A DNA stretch of 51,971 nt, from positions 1 through 51,971 of the forward strand of contig NZ_NEGZ01000041.1 in NCBI RefSeq assembly GCF_002127585.1, written 5' to 3'. The position numbers and the translations under genes are program-made. This DNA comes from Janthinobacterium sp. GW458P (GTDB lineage Bacteria; Pseudomonadota; Gammaproteobacteria; Burkholderiales; Burkholderiaceae_D). The notes under the pieces were generated by a model. That model saw only the letters and a program-made list of their open reading frames with translations. It was not told the DNA's origin and ran no database searches. Positions 36,361 to 43,798 of the stretch are shown here, piece by piece. Each line of letters begins with the position of its first letter. Within the stretch, counting starts at the first letter, position 1.

Positions 36361-36593
36361 AAGCTGACGGTGAGCATGTCCGCGCCTGCCGGGCTCTGGC
36401 CGGGCTGTACCTGATAGGGGGTCGCATGGCGGCATTGCACCTGGGCCTGCGCAAGGTGCGAGCGTATCGTGCAGGCCTCGCTGATGACGAAGGTGGCCTG
36501 GAACGAGGCGGAGGAGACGGTGGCGGCGGCGGTGGTCTGGCAGAGGGAGAGGGCGAGCAACATTGGCAGGACGGCAAATTTCAAAGGAGTCAT
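36357..36593 (-). CDS. Short exported SCPU-like protein, convergent to the adhesin gene
   Basis: 78 residues from ATG 36593: signal peptide MTPLKFAVLPMLLALSLC..., then ASFQATFVISEACTIRS and VQCRHATPYQV, which copy the two Cys-containing motifs of SCPU pilins (the CTI and C-x-x-x-TPYxV segments) but with the intervening strands missing. It ends ADMLTVSF. It overlaps the adhesin stop by 4 bp. It could be a miniature subunit or a decayed pilin copy. An upstream start at 36632 is possible but spoils the signal peptide. Confidence 0.6.
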   Translation of the reverse strand: MTPLKFAVLPMLLALSLCQTTAAATVSSASFQATFVISEACTIRSHLAQAQVQCRHATPYQVQPGQSPAGADMLTVSF

Positions 36594-36836
36594 CGTAAGC
36601 GTATCAGGTGAAAAACGGACGGGAAGCAACATTCTCTGACGCCGTTTCGCACACCGGGACGGGAGAAGCTGGACTGGGCATGATTGTACTGGAGCAAGAA
36701 AAGTGTGAGTTTTCGCGTATTTTCAAGCCCTCGCCGGGGCGGGAAACGGCTTGCAAAGCGATAGTAACTAAATTTTTGTGTGGCAACTGCAAGATTTTTT
36801 TTGATTGTTGTGTTGGATCAACGTGAGGAGATGGTC

Positions 36837-37394
36837 ATGAAACATACCAACTTTAATAATTTGCCATGCCCGATTGCCCGCAGCCTGGGCAAGGTGGGCG
36901 AATGGTGGAGCATCCTCATCCTGCGCGAAGCGTTTTACGGCAAGACGCGCTTCGATGAATTTGAAAAAAGCCTCAAGATTGCCCCCACCATCCTGACGCG
37001 CCGCCTGGCGGACCTGGTGGAAGGGGGGCTGATGACGCGCCGCCTGTATTGCGCCAAGCCGCCCCGCTATGACTATGTGCTGACCAAGCCGGGCCGCGCA
37101 TTCAAGCCCGTCCTGCTGGCCTTCATTGCCTGGGGCAATGAGAACTTCGCCCCGGAAGGCGCCAGCCTCGTCATCGCCAGCCGCGACACGGGCCTGGCCG
37201 CCGATCCGGTGCTGGTCGACGCCATGACGGGCTTGCCCATCAATGACGAGTACTACGCGTTCGCGCCGGGGCCGGCCGCCAGCGACAGCATGCGCAGCAT
37301 CATCCTCGATGCGGAAAAAAGCAGCGGCATCGCGCCCAAGCCGAAGGCGCCGCCCGCCAACCGTGGCTGGGTGGCCGAAGGCCATCTTGCCTGA
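36837..37394 (+). CDS. HxlR-family winged-helix regulator
   Basis: 185 residues. The core is LPCPIARSLGKVGEWWSILILREAFYGKTRFDEFEKSLKIAPTILTRRLADLVEGGLM, the HxlR signature with the conserved Cys near residue 12 that can sense electrophiles or redox change. The start is ATG 36837 because the GAGGAG site at 36825-36830 abuts the ATG at 36831 and gives proper spacing only to the second. The C-terminus (about 100 residues) is longer than the basic HxlR domain. The target is unknown; the gene stands alone. Confidence 0.9.
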   Translation: MKHTNFNNLPCPIARSLGKVGEWWSILILREAFYGKTRFDEFEKSLKIAPTILTRRLADLVEGGLMTRRLYCAKPPRYDYVLTKPGRAFKPVLLAFIAWGNENFAPEGASLVIASRDTGLAADPVLVDAMTGLPINDEYYAFAPGPAASDSMRSIILDAEKSSGIAPKPKAPPANRGWVAEGHLA

Positions 37395-37562
37395 ACGGGG
37401 CGCGGCGGGGCGCGCAGCAAGTTTGGCGCAAAGCAAAGCGGACTCGGCGGGATGGCGTTACTGTCGCACTACAGCAAGATTTTTTTGCGCGAGACACGGC
37501 GCAGGCCCGCTTGTGCGGGAGGGCGCCATCCGTAAGCCGATGTCCGTTGAAGGAGAACTGCG

Positions 37563-38000
37563 ATGAGCACATTGCCAAACCACGTACGCCGCGCCGCCAC
37601 CGTGCTGGCGCTGGCCACCCTGCTGGGCGCCTGTTCCCATGGTCCGCATCACCCGGGCGGCCATGACGTGACCCTGACGGGCGCGCAGGAAGTGCCGGCC
37701 AATACCAGCACGGCCAGCGGCCACAGCGATATCCGCGTGGCGCACGACCGCAGCGTCAGCGGCGGCGTGCGCTACACGGGCATGGTGGCCACCGTCGCGC
37801 ATATCCACGAAGCGCCCGTCGGCGCCAACGGCGCTGTCATCGTGCCGCTGGTGCAGACCAGCGCCGGCATGTTTGCCGTGCCGGCCGGCGCCATGCTCAC
37901 GCCGTCCCAGTATGCGAGCTACCAGGCCGGCAACCTGTACGTGAACGTGCACAGCGCCGCCTACCCGGCCGGCGAGATCCGCGCCCAGCTCAAGCCGTAG
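37563..38000 (+). CDS. CHRD-domain lipoprotein
   Basis: 145 residues. The N-terminus carries a lipoprotein signal (LATLLGAC, lipidated Cys near residue 24) and a His-rich spot (HGPHHPGGH), then a CHRD domain (VTLTGAQEVPANTSTASGHSDIRV...THIHEA-type AHIHEAPVGANGAVIVPL...GNLYVNVHSAAYPAGEIRAQL). CHRD domains occur in secreted proteins; the function in bacteria is unknown. GAAGGAGAACTG precedes the ATG. Confidence 0.88.
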   Translation: MSTLPNHVRRAATVLALATLLGACSHGPHHPGGHDVTLTGAQEVPANTSTASGHSDIRVAHDRSVSGGVRYTGMVATVAHIHEAPVGANGAVIVPLVQTSAGMFAVPAGAMLTPSQYASYQAGNLYVNVHSAAYPAGEIRAQLKP

Positions 38001-38132
38001 CCGGCCGCCAGCATTTTCCCGGCAAGCGCCTATCGTCTGGAGCACGACGCTGCGCGCATCGCCCGCATCATCCTCGTGTCGACGGCGCTGTCGTTCCTGA
38101 CGTTTGCGGCGGCCGTCAGCTCGCTGAGGTGA
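38001..38132 (+). pseudogene. C-terminal remnant of an AEC-type (auxin efflux carrier family) transporter gene
   Basis: Directly after the CHRD stop a 43-codon frame without any start codon reads ...SIFPASAYRLEHDAARIARIILVSTALSFLTFAAAVSSLR and then stops. The pattern (A-x-x-F...R...A..ILVSTALS.LT) is how permeases of the auxin efflux carrier family end. No matching 5' part is present, so this is the tail of a gene lost by deletion. It overlaps the end of the convergent PaiB-like gene by 17 bp. Confidence 0.55.
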
Positions 38133-38769
38133 CGTTGGCGGCGATCAGCGCGCCGAGCGCCCGGGCGGCGCCCGGCTGGGCGTCCAGCGCCAGGCCATGC
38201 GCCATGCTGGCCTGGTCCTGCATGCTGCGGTTCTGCCCCAGCTTCCATTTGCCCGTGATGCGCGTGAGGGGAATCTCGATGCCGACGATGGCTTTCAGCA
38301 TTTTGTCGATATAGCCGGCCGGCGCATCGCCCACCTGCCACGGTGCGGCTTGATCCGCCTCGTGGCGCGCCGTCAGCCGCGCCACCAATCCCAGCAGCCA
38401 TGCCGCATCGTCGATGGTGCGCAGGGGGCCGTGCGCGTGTACCACCGCATAGTTGAAGGTGGGGACTTCCTTGCCGCTGCGCTGTTTTTCCGCATACCAG
38501 GCGGGCGTGATGTAGGCGTGCGGCCCCTGGAAGATCACCATGCAGTCATCGTCCGCACCGGCGGCGCGCCACAGCGGATTGGCGCGCGCCACGTGGGCGC
38601 GCAGGGTGCCGAATGGCGCATCAAGCGTGGGCGCGGCGATCTCGAACGGCAGATGGTCGGCGCACAGGCCATCGGCGCCGTGGCGCACCAGCGCGCCCAG
38701 CGGATGCGTGGCCATCAGGCCATGCAGCACGTCGAGGCGCTCTTCGCGGAAGGTGGCGGGCGTGTACAT
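38116..38769 (-). CDS. PaiB-like FMN-binding negative regulator family protein
   Basis: 217 residues beginning MYTPATFREERLDVLHGLMATHPLGALV, the standard PaiB start, with split-barrel FMN-binding features (LPFEI, VARANPLWRA, VIFQGPHAYITPAWY, VPTFNYAVVHAHG). Function is regulatory or redox and not settled. It follows the OsmC gene with no gap, so both form an operon divergent from a MocR regulator. Confidence 0.92.
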   Translation of the reverse strand: MYTPATFREERLDVLHGLMATHPLGALVRHGADGLCADHLPFEIAAPTLDAPFGTLRAHVARANPLWRAAGADDDCMVIFQGPHAYITPAWYAEKQRSGKEVPTFNYAVVHAHGPLRTIDDAAWLLGLVARLTARHEADQAAPWQVGDAPAGYIDKMLKAIVGIEIPLTRITGKWKLGQNRSMQDQASMAHGLALDAQPGAARALGALIAANVTSAS

Positions 38770-39231
38770 CTAGTGCGCTCCTTGCACGACCACCTCGGCC
38801 GTCAGCGAATTGGCGATGTAGCAGCGTTCGTGGGCGTCATGGTGCAGGGCGGCCAAGGCCTCGGGCGTGGGCGATGTTCCCGCGAAGGCGATGCGCGGAC
38901 GCAGCACGATGCGCGTCATGGCCAGGCGGCCTTGTGCATTCTTGCCCAGCTCGCCGATGGCGGCGTCGCGGTAATCGTCGATGACGTAGCCGCGCTGCGC
39001 TGCCAGCGACAGGAAGAACAGCATGTGGCAGCTCGACGCGGCGGCCACCAGCGCCTCTTCCGGGTCGATATTTTCCGCCACCGACATCGGCAGCGGCACG
39101 GACAGGGGCGACGACGAGGCGGGGACCGTCAGGCCGCCGTCGAACCGCCATTCATGGCCGCGGCTGTAGCGCTGGCCGGCGAAATCCTGGCCGTCGCGCT
39201 GCCAGGCCACGGTGGCGAAAAACTGATGCAT
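38770..39231 (-). CDS. OsmC-family peroxide-reducing protein
   Basis: 153 residues. OsmC/Ohr fold: the first conserved Cys is in ALVAAASSCHMLFFLSLAA, the second in DAHERCYIANSL. These two Cys reduce organic hydroperoxides. The start is ATG 39231 with GGAG upstream; a longer frame upstream is not needed. It is the first gene of the two-gene operon with the PaiB-like gene and shares a promoter region with the MocR gene. Confidence 0.92.
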   Translation of the reverse strand: MHQFFATVAWQRDGQDFAGQRYSRGHEWRFDGGLTVPASSSPLSVPLPMSVAENIDPEEALVAAASSCHMLFFLSLAAQRGYVIDDYRDAAIGELGKNAQGRLAMTRIVLRPRIAFAGTSPTPEALAALHHDAHERCYIANSLTAEVVVQGAH

Positions 39232-39277
39232 GGGTACTCCGCAAGAATAAAGGGGATGCGCCATCTTAGCGCCAGTC

Positions 39278-39298
39278 TTGGCTATTTAAAACAGCCAA
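39278..39298. promoter_or_regulatory. Inverted repeat in the osmC/MocR divergent region
   Basis: TTGGCT-N9-AGCCAA lies midway between the divergent starts, followed by further GCTATC/GCTACC half-site-like units (39303-39323). This is a plausible MocR-family operator. Confidence 0.5.
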
Positions 39299-39340
39299 TA
39301 AGTGCTATCTTGAAGCTACCAATTCAAGAGCCATCCCGTC

Positions 39341-40819
39341 ATGCCAGCCTCCCACCTGAACCCGATCATCGCCACCTTGCCGCTGCAGCGCGGCGCCGCC
39401 GAGCCGCTGTTCCGCCAGCTGTATGCGGCCATCAAGGCCGCCATCCTCGATGGCAGGATGAGCCCCGGCATGCAGCTGCCGCCCACGCGCGATTTTTGCC
39501 GCCTGCTGGCCGTGTCGCGCCAGACGGTGCTCAATGCGTATGCGCTGTTGACGGCCGAAGGCTATCTTGATGGCGCCGTCGGGCGCGGCACCTTTGTCAG
39601 CCGCGAGGTGCCGCTGCCAGTGCCGCCGGCAGCTACGCCCGGCCTGCTGCGGCCCCTGTCGGCGCGCGGGCAGGGCGTGGTGGCGGCCATGCGCCAGGTG
39701 GCGTTCCACCGGGGGCCGCTGCGCGCCTTCCGCGTCGGCATGCCGCGCATCGACCATTTTCCGTTTGACGTGTGGAACCGGCTGGAGGGGCGGCGCCGGC
39801 GCCGTCCCGACCACCAGTTCGGCTACGGCGACCCGGCCGGCTTCCTGCCGCTGCGCGAGCTGCTGTGCGTGTACCTGAAGGCCTCGCGCGGCGTCCAGTG
39901 CACGCCGCAGCAGATCGTCATCACGTCCGGCTCGCAGCAGGCGCTGTTTTTGCTGTCGACCATCCTGCTGGCGCCCGGCGATTGCGCCTGGATGGAGTCG
40001 CCCGGCTACCGGGGCGCCAGCGGCCCGCTGCGCGCGGCCGGCGCGCGCGTCTTTCCCGTCCCCGTCGATGCGCAGGGGCTGGACGTGGCGTATGGCGTGG
40101 CGCACTGCCCGCAGGCGAAGCTGGCTTACGTGACGCCGTCGCACCAGATGCCGCTGGGCGTGAGCATGAGTTTACCGCGCCGCCTGGCCCTGCTGGCCTG
40201 GGCCGCGCGCAACAAAGCGTGGCTGGTGGAAGACGATTACGACAGCGAATACCGCTACACGGGCGCGCCGCTGGCGTCGCTGCAAAGCCAGGACCGGGCC
40301 GGCTGCGTGGTGTACGTGGGCACCCTGTCGAAGGTGCTGTTTCCGGGGCTGCGCCTGGGCTACATGGTGGCGCCGCCCGCGCTGGCCGAGGCGCTGGTGC
40401 AGGCCAAGGCCGTGATGGACCGCCACACGGCCATCGTGCCGCAGATGGCGCTGGCCGACTTCATCGCCGAGGGCCACTTTGGCCGGCATATCCGCCGCAC
40501 GCGCGACAGCAATGCCGAGCGGCGCGACCTGCTGTTGCGCGGCATCGCGCGCGAGCTTGACGACCAGCTCGCGTGCGGCCCGGCCGACAGCGGGCTGGAA
40601 CTGTGCGCGTATTTTCGCGGCGATCACGACGAAGAGGCGGTGGCCGGCGCGGGACTGGCGCGCGGCATCGAGTTGCGCCCGCTGGGCCACTATGCCGATC
40701 CGGCAGCGGGCCCGGAGTGCGCCACGCCGCCGGGGCTGCTGTTGGGCTTTGCGGCCATTCCCCCGGCCGAGATGGCGCACGGCTTGCTGGAACTGGGGCG
40801 CCTGCTGCGCGGCCGATAA
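39341..40819 (+). CDS. MocR-family transcriptional regulator (PdxR-like)
   Basis: 492 residues. The N-terminal GntR-type winged HTH (LYAAIKAAILDGRMSPGMQLPPTRDFCRLLAVSRQTVLNAYALLTAEGYL) is joined to a fold-type I aminotransferase-like domain with the PLP Lys in GTLSKVLFPGLRLGY, the Asp/Tyr region VEDDYDSEYRY and the ITSGSQQAL glycine loop. These regulators sense PLP or PLP adducts. Divergent placement makes the osmC-paiB pair the likely target. Confidence 0.93.
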   Translation: MPASHLNPIIATLPLQRGAAEPLFRQLYAAIKAAILDGRMSPGMQLPPTRDFCRLLAVSRQTVLNAYALLTAEGYLDGAVGRGTFVSREVPLPVPPAATPGLLRPLSARGQGVVAAMRQVAFHRGPLRAFRVGMPRIDHFPFDVWNRLEGRRRRRPDHQFGYGDPAGFLPLRELLCVYLKASRGVQCTPQQIVITSGSQQALFLLSTILLAPGDCAWMESPGYRGASGPLRAAGARVFPVPVDAQGLDVAYGVAHCPQAKLAYVTPSHQMPLGVSMSLPRRLALLAWAARNKAWLVEDDYDSEYRYTGAPLASLQSQDRAGCVVYVGTLSKVLFPGLRLGYMVAPPALAEALVQAKAVMDRHTAIVPQMALADFIAEGHFGRHIRRTRDSNAERRDLLLRGIARELDDQLACGPADSGLELCAYFRGDHDEEAVAGAGLARGIELRPLGHYADPAAGPECATPPGLLLGFAAIPPAEMAHGLLELGRLLRGR

Positions 40820-40858
40820 TTTATACTGTACCTCCGCTTCCCCTACGAAGAACATGCC

Positions 40859-41422
40859 ATGACCATTCTCCGCTGCGCCTGGGCCAATCCGGCCAATCCC
40901 CGCTATGTCGAGTACCACGACACGGAGTGGGGCGTGCCCTGTCACGACGAGCGCCGGCTGTTCGAGATGCTGAACCTGGAAGGGGCGCAGGCGGGACTGA
41001 GCTGGGAAACCATCCTCAACAAGCGCGACACTTACCGCGCCGCTTTTGACGACTGGGATGCGGAAAAGATCGCCGCATACGGCCCGGACAAGGTGGCGCA
41101 GTTGCTGGCGGACCCCGGCATCGTGCGCAACCGCCTGAAGGTGGCGGCGGCCATCACGAATGCGCAAGCCTATCTGCGCCTGCGCGCGGAAGGGCACACG
41201 CTCGACAGCTTTTTGTGGGCCTACGTCGATGGCCAGCCCATCGTCAACAGCTGGCAGCCCGGCGAGTTCCCCGCCAGGACGGCCCTGTCGGACCGCTTGT
41301 CGAAAGACCTGGGCAAGCGGGGCTTCAAGTTCGTCGGCTCGACCATCATCTACGCCTACATGCAGGGCATCGGCATGGTCAACGACCACGCGCCCGCCTG
41401 TTTTTGCCGCGCGGGGCGCTGA
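40859..41422 (+). CDS. tag: DNA-3-methyladenine glycosylase I
   Basis: 187 residues, the usual length. Zinc ligands Cys and His at the N-terminus (LRCAWAN, YHDTEWG) and in the C-terminus (VNDHAPACFC) are present, as is the catalytic Glu in TEWGVP and EGAQAGLSWETIL. It excises 3-methyladenine from alkylated DNA. The next gene starts 2 bp after its stop. Confidence 0.95.
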   Translation: MTILRCAWANPANPRYVEYHDTEWGVPCHDERRLFEMLNLEGAQAGLSWETILNKRDTYRAAFDDWDAEKIAAYGPDKVAQLLADPGIVRNRLKVAAAITNAQAYLRLRAEGHTLDSFLWAYVDGQPIVNSWQPGEFPARTALSDRLSKDLGKRGFKFVGSTIIYAYMQGIGMVNDHAPACFCRAGR

Positions 41423-41424
41423 CG

Positions 41425-43053
41425 ATGAAGCCCCTCGTCACGCTCGACACGGATTTCGACGGCGCGCGCTTTCACGCGGCCTGCGCCCGGCATGGCGGGC
41501 GCAGGCTGCATTACATCGCGCTGGCGCCCCGTCCCGTCGACGCCAGCCAGTTGCCCGAGCCGTGGCGCAGCCTATGGCCACCCTGCGTGCCGGGCCTGCA
41601 CCGCCTGGCCTCGCGCGACGGCCTCGTCATCCTCGACGTGCTGATCGGCGAGCCCGATGCCTGCCTGGCGCAGCTGTCGGCGAGAGTCGATGAAGTGCAC
41701 CTGGCCTGGGCGCCGCCGGCCACGCCGGTGCTGGCGCGCCTGATGGTTGACGGCGCGCGCCTGCATGCCGTGCACCTCGACGAAACGCAGCGCGCGGCGC
41801 TGCAAAAGAACGGTTTTGTCTTCGACGAGAGCCGCTTGCGCGCCGTGTTCTATGCCCGGCGCGGCGACAGCGTGGGCACGGCGGCGCCGGAGCGGCGCGC
41901 CATCGTCATCGGCGCGGGCGTGGCCGGCGCCGCCGCCTGCGAACGCCTGGCCGCGCGCGGCTGGAAAGTGACCTTGGTCGAGCGCCACGCGCAGCCGGCA
42001 AGCGAAGCGTCGGGCAACCTGGCCGGCATCTTCATGCCGCAGCTGTCGAAGGACGACAATATCGCCACGCGCCTGGTGCGCGCCGCCTACCTGTATTCGC
42101 TGCGCTACTGGAGGGGGCTGGGCGGCATCGGCGCCGCCTTTGACGGCGCGCAATGCGGCGTGCTGCAACTGGCGCGCGATGCAGAACATGCGCAGGTGCA
42201 GCGGCAGATCGCCGCCGGCGGCCAGTATCCGCCCGGCTTCGCCCGCTGGCTGGAAGCGCCGCAAGCGGCCGCCATGCTGGGCGCGCCGGCGCCCGACGGC
42301 GCCTGGTGGTTCGCACAGGGAGGCTGGGCGCGCCCAGCCTCTGTCTGCGCGGCCATGCTCGACGCCTGCGGCAGCCTGCTGACGCGGCGTTTTTCCAGCA
42401 GCGCGCTGCGCCTGGAGCGCGGCGACGGCGAATGGCTGCTGCGCGATGCGCAAGGCGCCCTGATCGCGGCCGCGCCCACCGTCGTTTTGGCCGCCGGCAC
42501 GGGCGCGATCGATTTTGAACAGGCGGCCGGCCTGCCGCTCGACGCCGTGCGCGGCCAGGTCACGCACCTGGCCGAAGCCAGCCTGCCGTCCGTGCCCTTC
42601 GTCGTCTGCCGCGAAGCCTATATGACGCCGGCCTATCAGGGCGTCGTCTGCGTGGGCGCCAGCTACGATGCGGACGCGGACGCCAAGCTGCGCCCGTCGA
42701 GCCAGCAAGAAAATATCGGGAAGATCGCCGACATTCTGGGCGTGGCCCCGTTCGACGCGCCGCTGGCCGGGCGCACGGGCTTTCGCTGCGTGGCACCGGA
42801 CCGCCTGCCGCTGGCGGGCGCCTTGCCCGATCCGGGCGTGCCGGGCCGCTGCGAGCGCCTGCGCGACGTGCCCCGCTGGCCCGGCCTGTTTGGCTTGCTC
42901 GGCTATGCCTCGCGCGGCCTGATCTGGGCGCCGCTGGCGGCCGAGCTGCTGGCCTGTCAGCTCGAGGGCGAGCCGCTGCCGCTGGAGAGGCAGTTGGCGG
43001 AGGCGCTCGACCCTGCGCGTTTCTTGCTGCGCGAGCGCCGCCGCGCTGGTTGA
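41425..43053 (+). CDS. mnmC: MnmC-type FAD oxidoreductase with degenerate methyltransferase half
   Basis: 542 residues. The C-terminal half (from about residue 155) is a complete MnmC1 domain: FAD-binding AIVIGAGVAGAAACERLAARGWKVTLVERH, the QGGWARPASVC region and the GLLGYASRGLIWAPLAAELLA tail. This half removes the carboxymethyl group from cmnm5(s2)U34 of tRNA. The N-terminal half (residues 1-150) aligns with the second part of the MnmC2 methyltransferase (GLHRLASRDGLVILDVLIGEPD), but the Gly-rich SAM motif is absent and the DxWFLDGFAP motif is degraded to DEVHLAWAPPATP. The methylation step is therefore unlikely. ATG 41425 follows tag by 2 bp. Confidence 0.88.
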   Translation: MKPLVTLDTDFDGARFHAACARHGGRRLHYIALAPRPVDASQLPEPWRSLWPPCVPGLHRLASRDGLVILDVLIGEPDACLAQLSARVDEVHLAWAPPATPVLARLMVDGARLHAVHLDETQRAALQKNGFVFDESRLRAVFYARRGDSVGTAAPERRAIVIGAGVAGAAACERLAARGWKVTLVERHAQPASEASGNLAGIFMPQLSKDDNIATRLVRAAYLYSLRYWRGLGGIGAAFDGAQCGVLQLARDAEHAQVQRQIAAGGQYPPGFARWLEAPQAAAMLGAPAPDGAWWFAQGGWARPASVCAAMLDACGSLLTRRFSSSALRLERGDGEWLLRDAQGALIAAAPTVVLAAGTGAIDFEQAAGLPLDAVRGQVTHLAEASLPSVPFVVCREAYMTPAYQGVVCVGASYDADADAKLRPSSQQENIGKIADILGVAPFDAPLAGRTGFRCVAPDRLPLAGALPDPGVPGRCERLRDVPRWPGLFGLLGYASRGLIWAPLAAELLACQLEGEPLPLERQLAEALDPARFLLRERRRAG

Positions 43054-43168
43054 GCGTTGGCGCAGAGCAGGCGAGGGCTGGGGGCAGACCCCCAACACAG
43101 CTGACGCAAAGCCTGGCGCCAACGCGCGTGAGGGTCTGACCCCATATGCGGACGCTCCACGCGTAGTC
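43054..43168. repeat. Inverted-repeat element after mnmC
   Basis: GCGTTGGCGC (43054-43063) and GCGCCAACGC (43116-43125) are perfect 10-bp inverted repeats flanking an inner hairpin GGGGGCAGACCCCC (43080-43093). They are followed by GGGTCTGACCCC and a 9-bp direct repeat CCCCATATG (43140-43148 and about 43168-43176). It looks like an intergenic repeat family (GGGTCTGACCCC units are common in this bacterial group as I recall). It begins right at the mnmC stop and could terminate or stabilise that transcript. Confidence 0.55.
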
Positions 43169-43210
43169 CCCATATGTGTTTTTCAGCTTTCCAAACTCTT
43201 TTTAATTTGT

Positions 43211-43238
43211 TTTCCGAACAACATAAGTTCGCTACAGT
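43211..43238 (+). promoter_or_regulatory. Probable promoter/operator of the encapsulin cluster
   Basis: The region 43170-43240 is AT-rich within GC-rich surroundings. A -10-like TACAGT (43233-43238) has a weak -35 (TTTCCG, 43211-43216) at 16 bp. Between them is the dyad CGAAC-N7-GTTCG (43215-43231), a plausible repressor site; the XRE regulator of the cluster is a candidate binder. Confidence 0.45.
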
Positions 43239-43281
43239 GGACGCGTGCTGGATTTTGACGACGGAATCAAGAGGTGGAAAG

Positions 43282-43779
43282 ATGGCTGCTGCAGAACTGA
43301 TTTTCGATCCCCGCGCCGCGCACGGCGAGGCGGCGTTTGACGAAGTACTCCATCTGGCCCGCGCCCAGGCGCAGGCGCAAGGCTTGCCGTATGCGGGCGT
43401 CGTCAGCGCGCAGGATGCCTGGCAGCTGGTGCAGGCCGGCAAAGCCGTGCTGGTCGACGTGCGCACCAGCGAGGAACGCACCTTCGTCGGCTACGTGCCG
43501 CACTCGCTGCACGTGGCCTGGGCCACCGGCACGGCCATGCACCGCAACCCCCGTTTTACCCGCGAACTGGAAGCGAAGGCGGGCGGCAAGGAGGCCGTCG
43601 TGGTGCTGCTGTGCCGCAGCGGCAAGCGCTCGGCGCTGGCCGCCGAAGCGGCCGCCAAAGCGGGGTTTACGCATGTCTTTAATATCGCACAAGGCTTCGA
43701 GGGCGACCTTGACGCACATCAGCAGCGCGGCCACAGCGGCGGCTGGCGCTGGCACGCACTCCCCTGGCTGCAAGACTAA
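43282..43779 (+). CDS. Rhodanese-like sulfurtransferase of the encapsulin cluster
   Basis: 165 residues with a single rhodanese domain: AQDAWQLVQAGKAVLVDVRTSEERTFVGYVPHSLHVAW and the six-residue active loop CRSGKR starting at Cys111. It ends in GFEGDLDAHQQRGH...GWRWHALPW, a tail I associate with rhodaneses of encapsulin operons. It carries sulfur as a persulfide, to or from the desulfurase product. ATG 43282 is chosen for the GAGGTGGA site at 43271-43278; the frame continues 36 codons upstream but without a site. The serine acetyltransferase gene starts 19 bp downstream. Confidence 0.9.
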   Translation: MAAAELIFDPRAAHGEAAFDEVLHLARAQAQAQGLPYAGVVSAQDAWQLVQAGKAVLVDVRTSEERTFVGYVPHSLHVAWATGTAMHRNPRFTRELEAKAGGKEAVVVLLCRSGKRSALAAEAAAKAGFTHVFNIAQGFEGDLDAHQQRGHSGGWRWHALPWLQD

Positions 43780-43798
43780 TTCACCTTTCAGGACCACC

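Noticed and set aside
43054..43176. CRISPR array
   Set aside because: Only two to three imperfect repeat units with no regular spacers; no cas genes in the window.
43174..43281. Upstream start adding 36 residues to the rhodanese
   Set aside because: The region is AT-rich promoter-like sequence; GAGGTGGA places the start at 43282.
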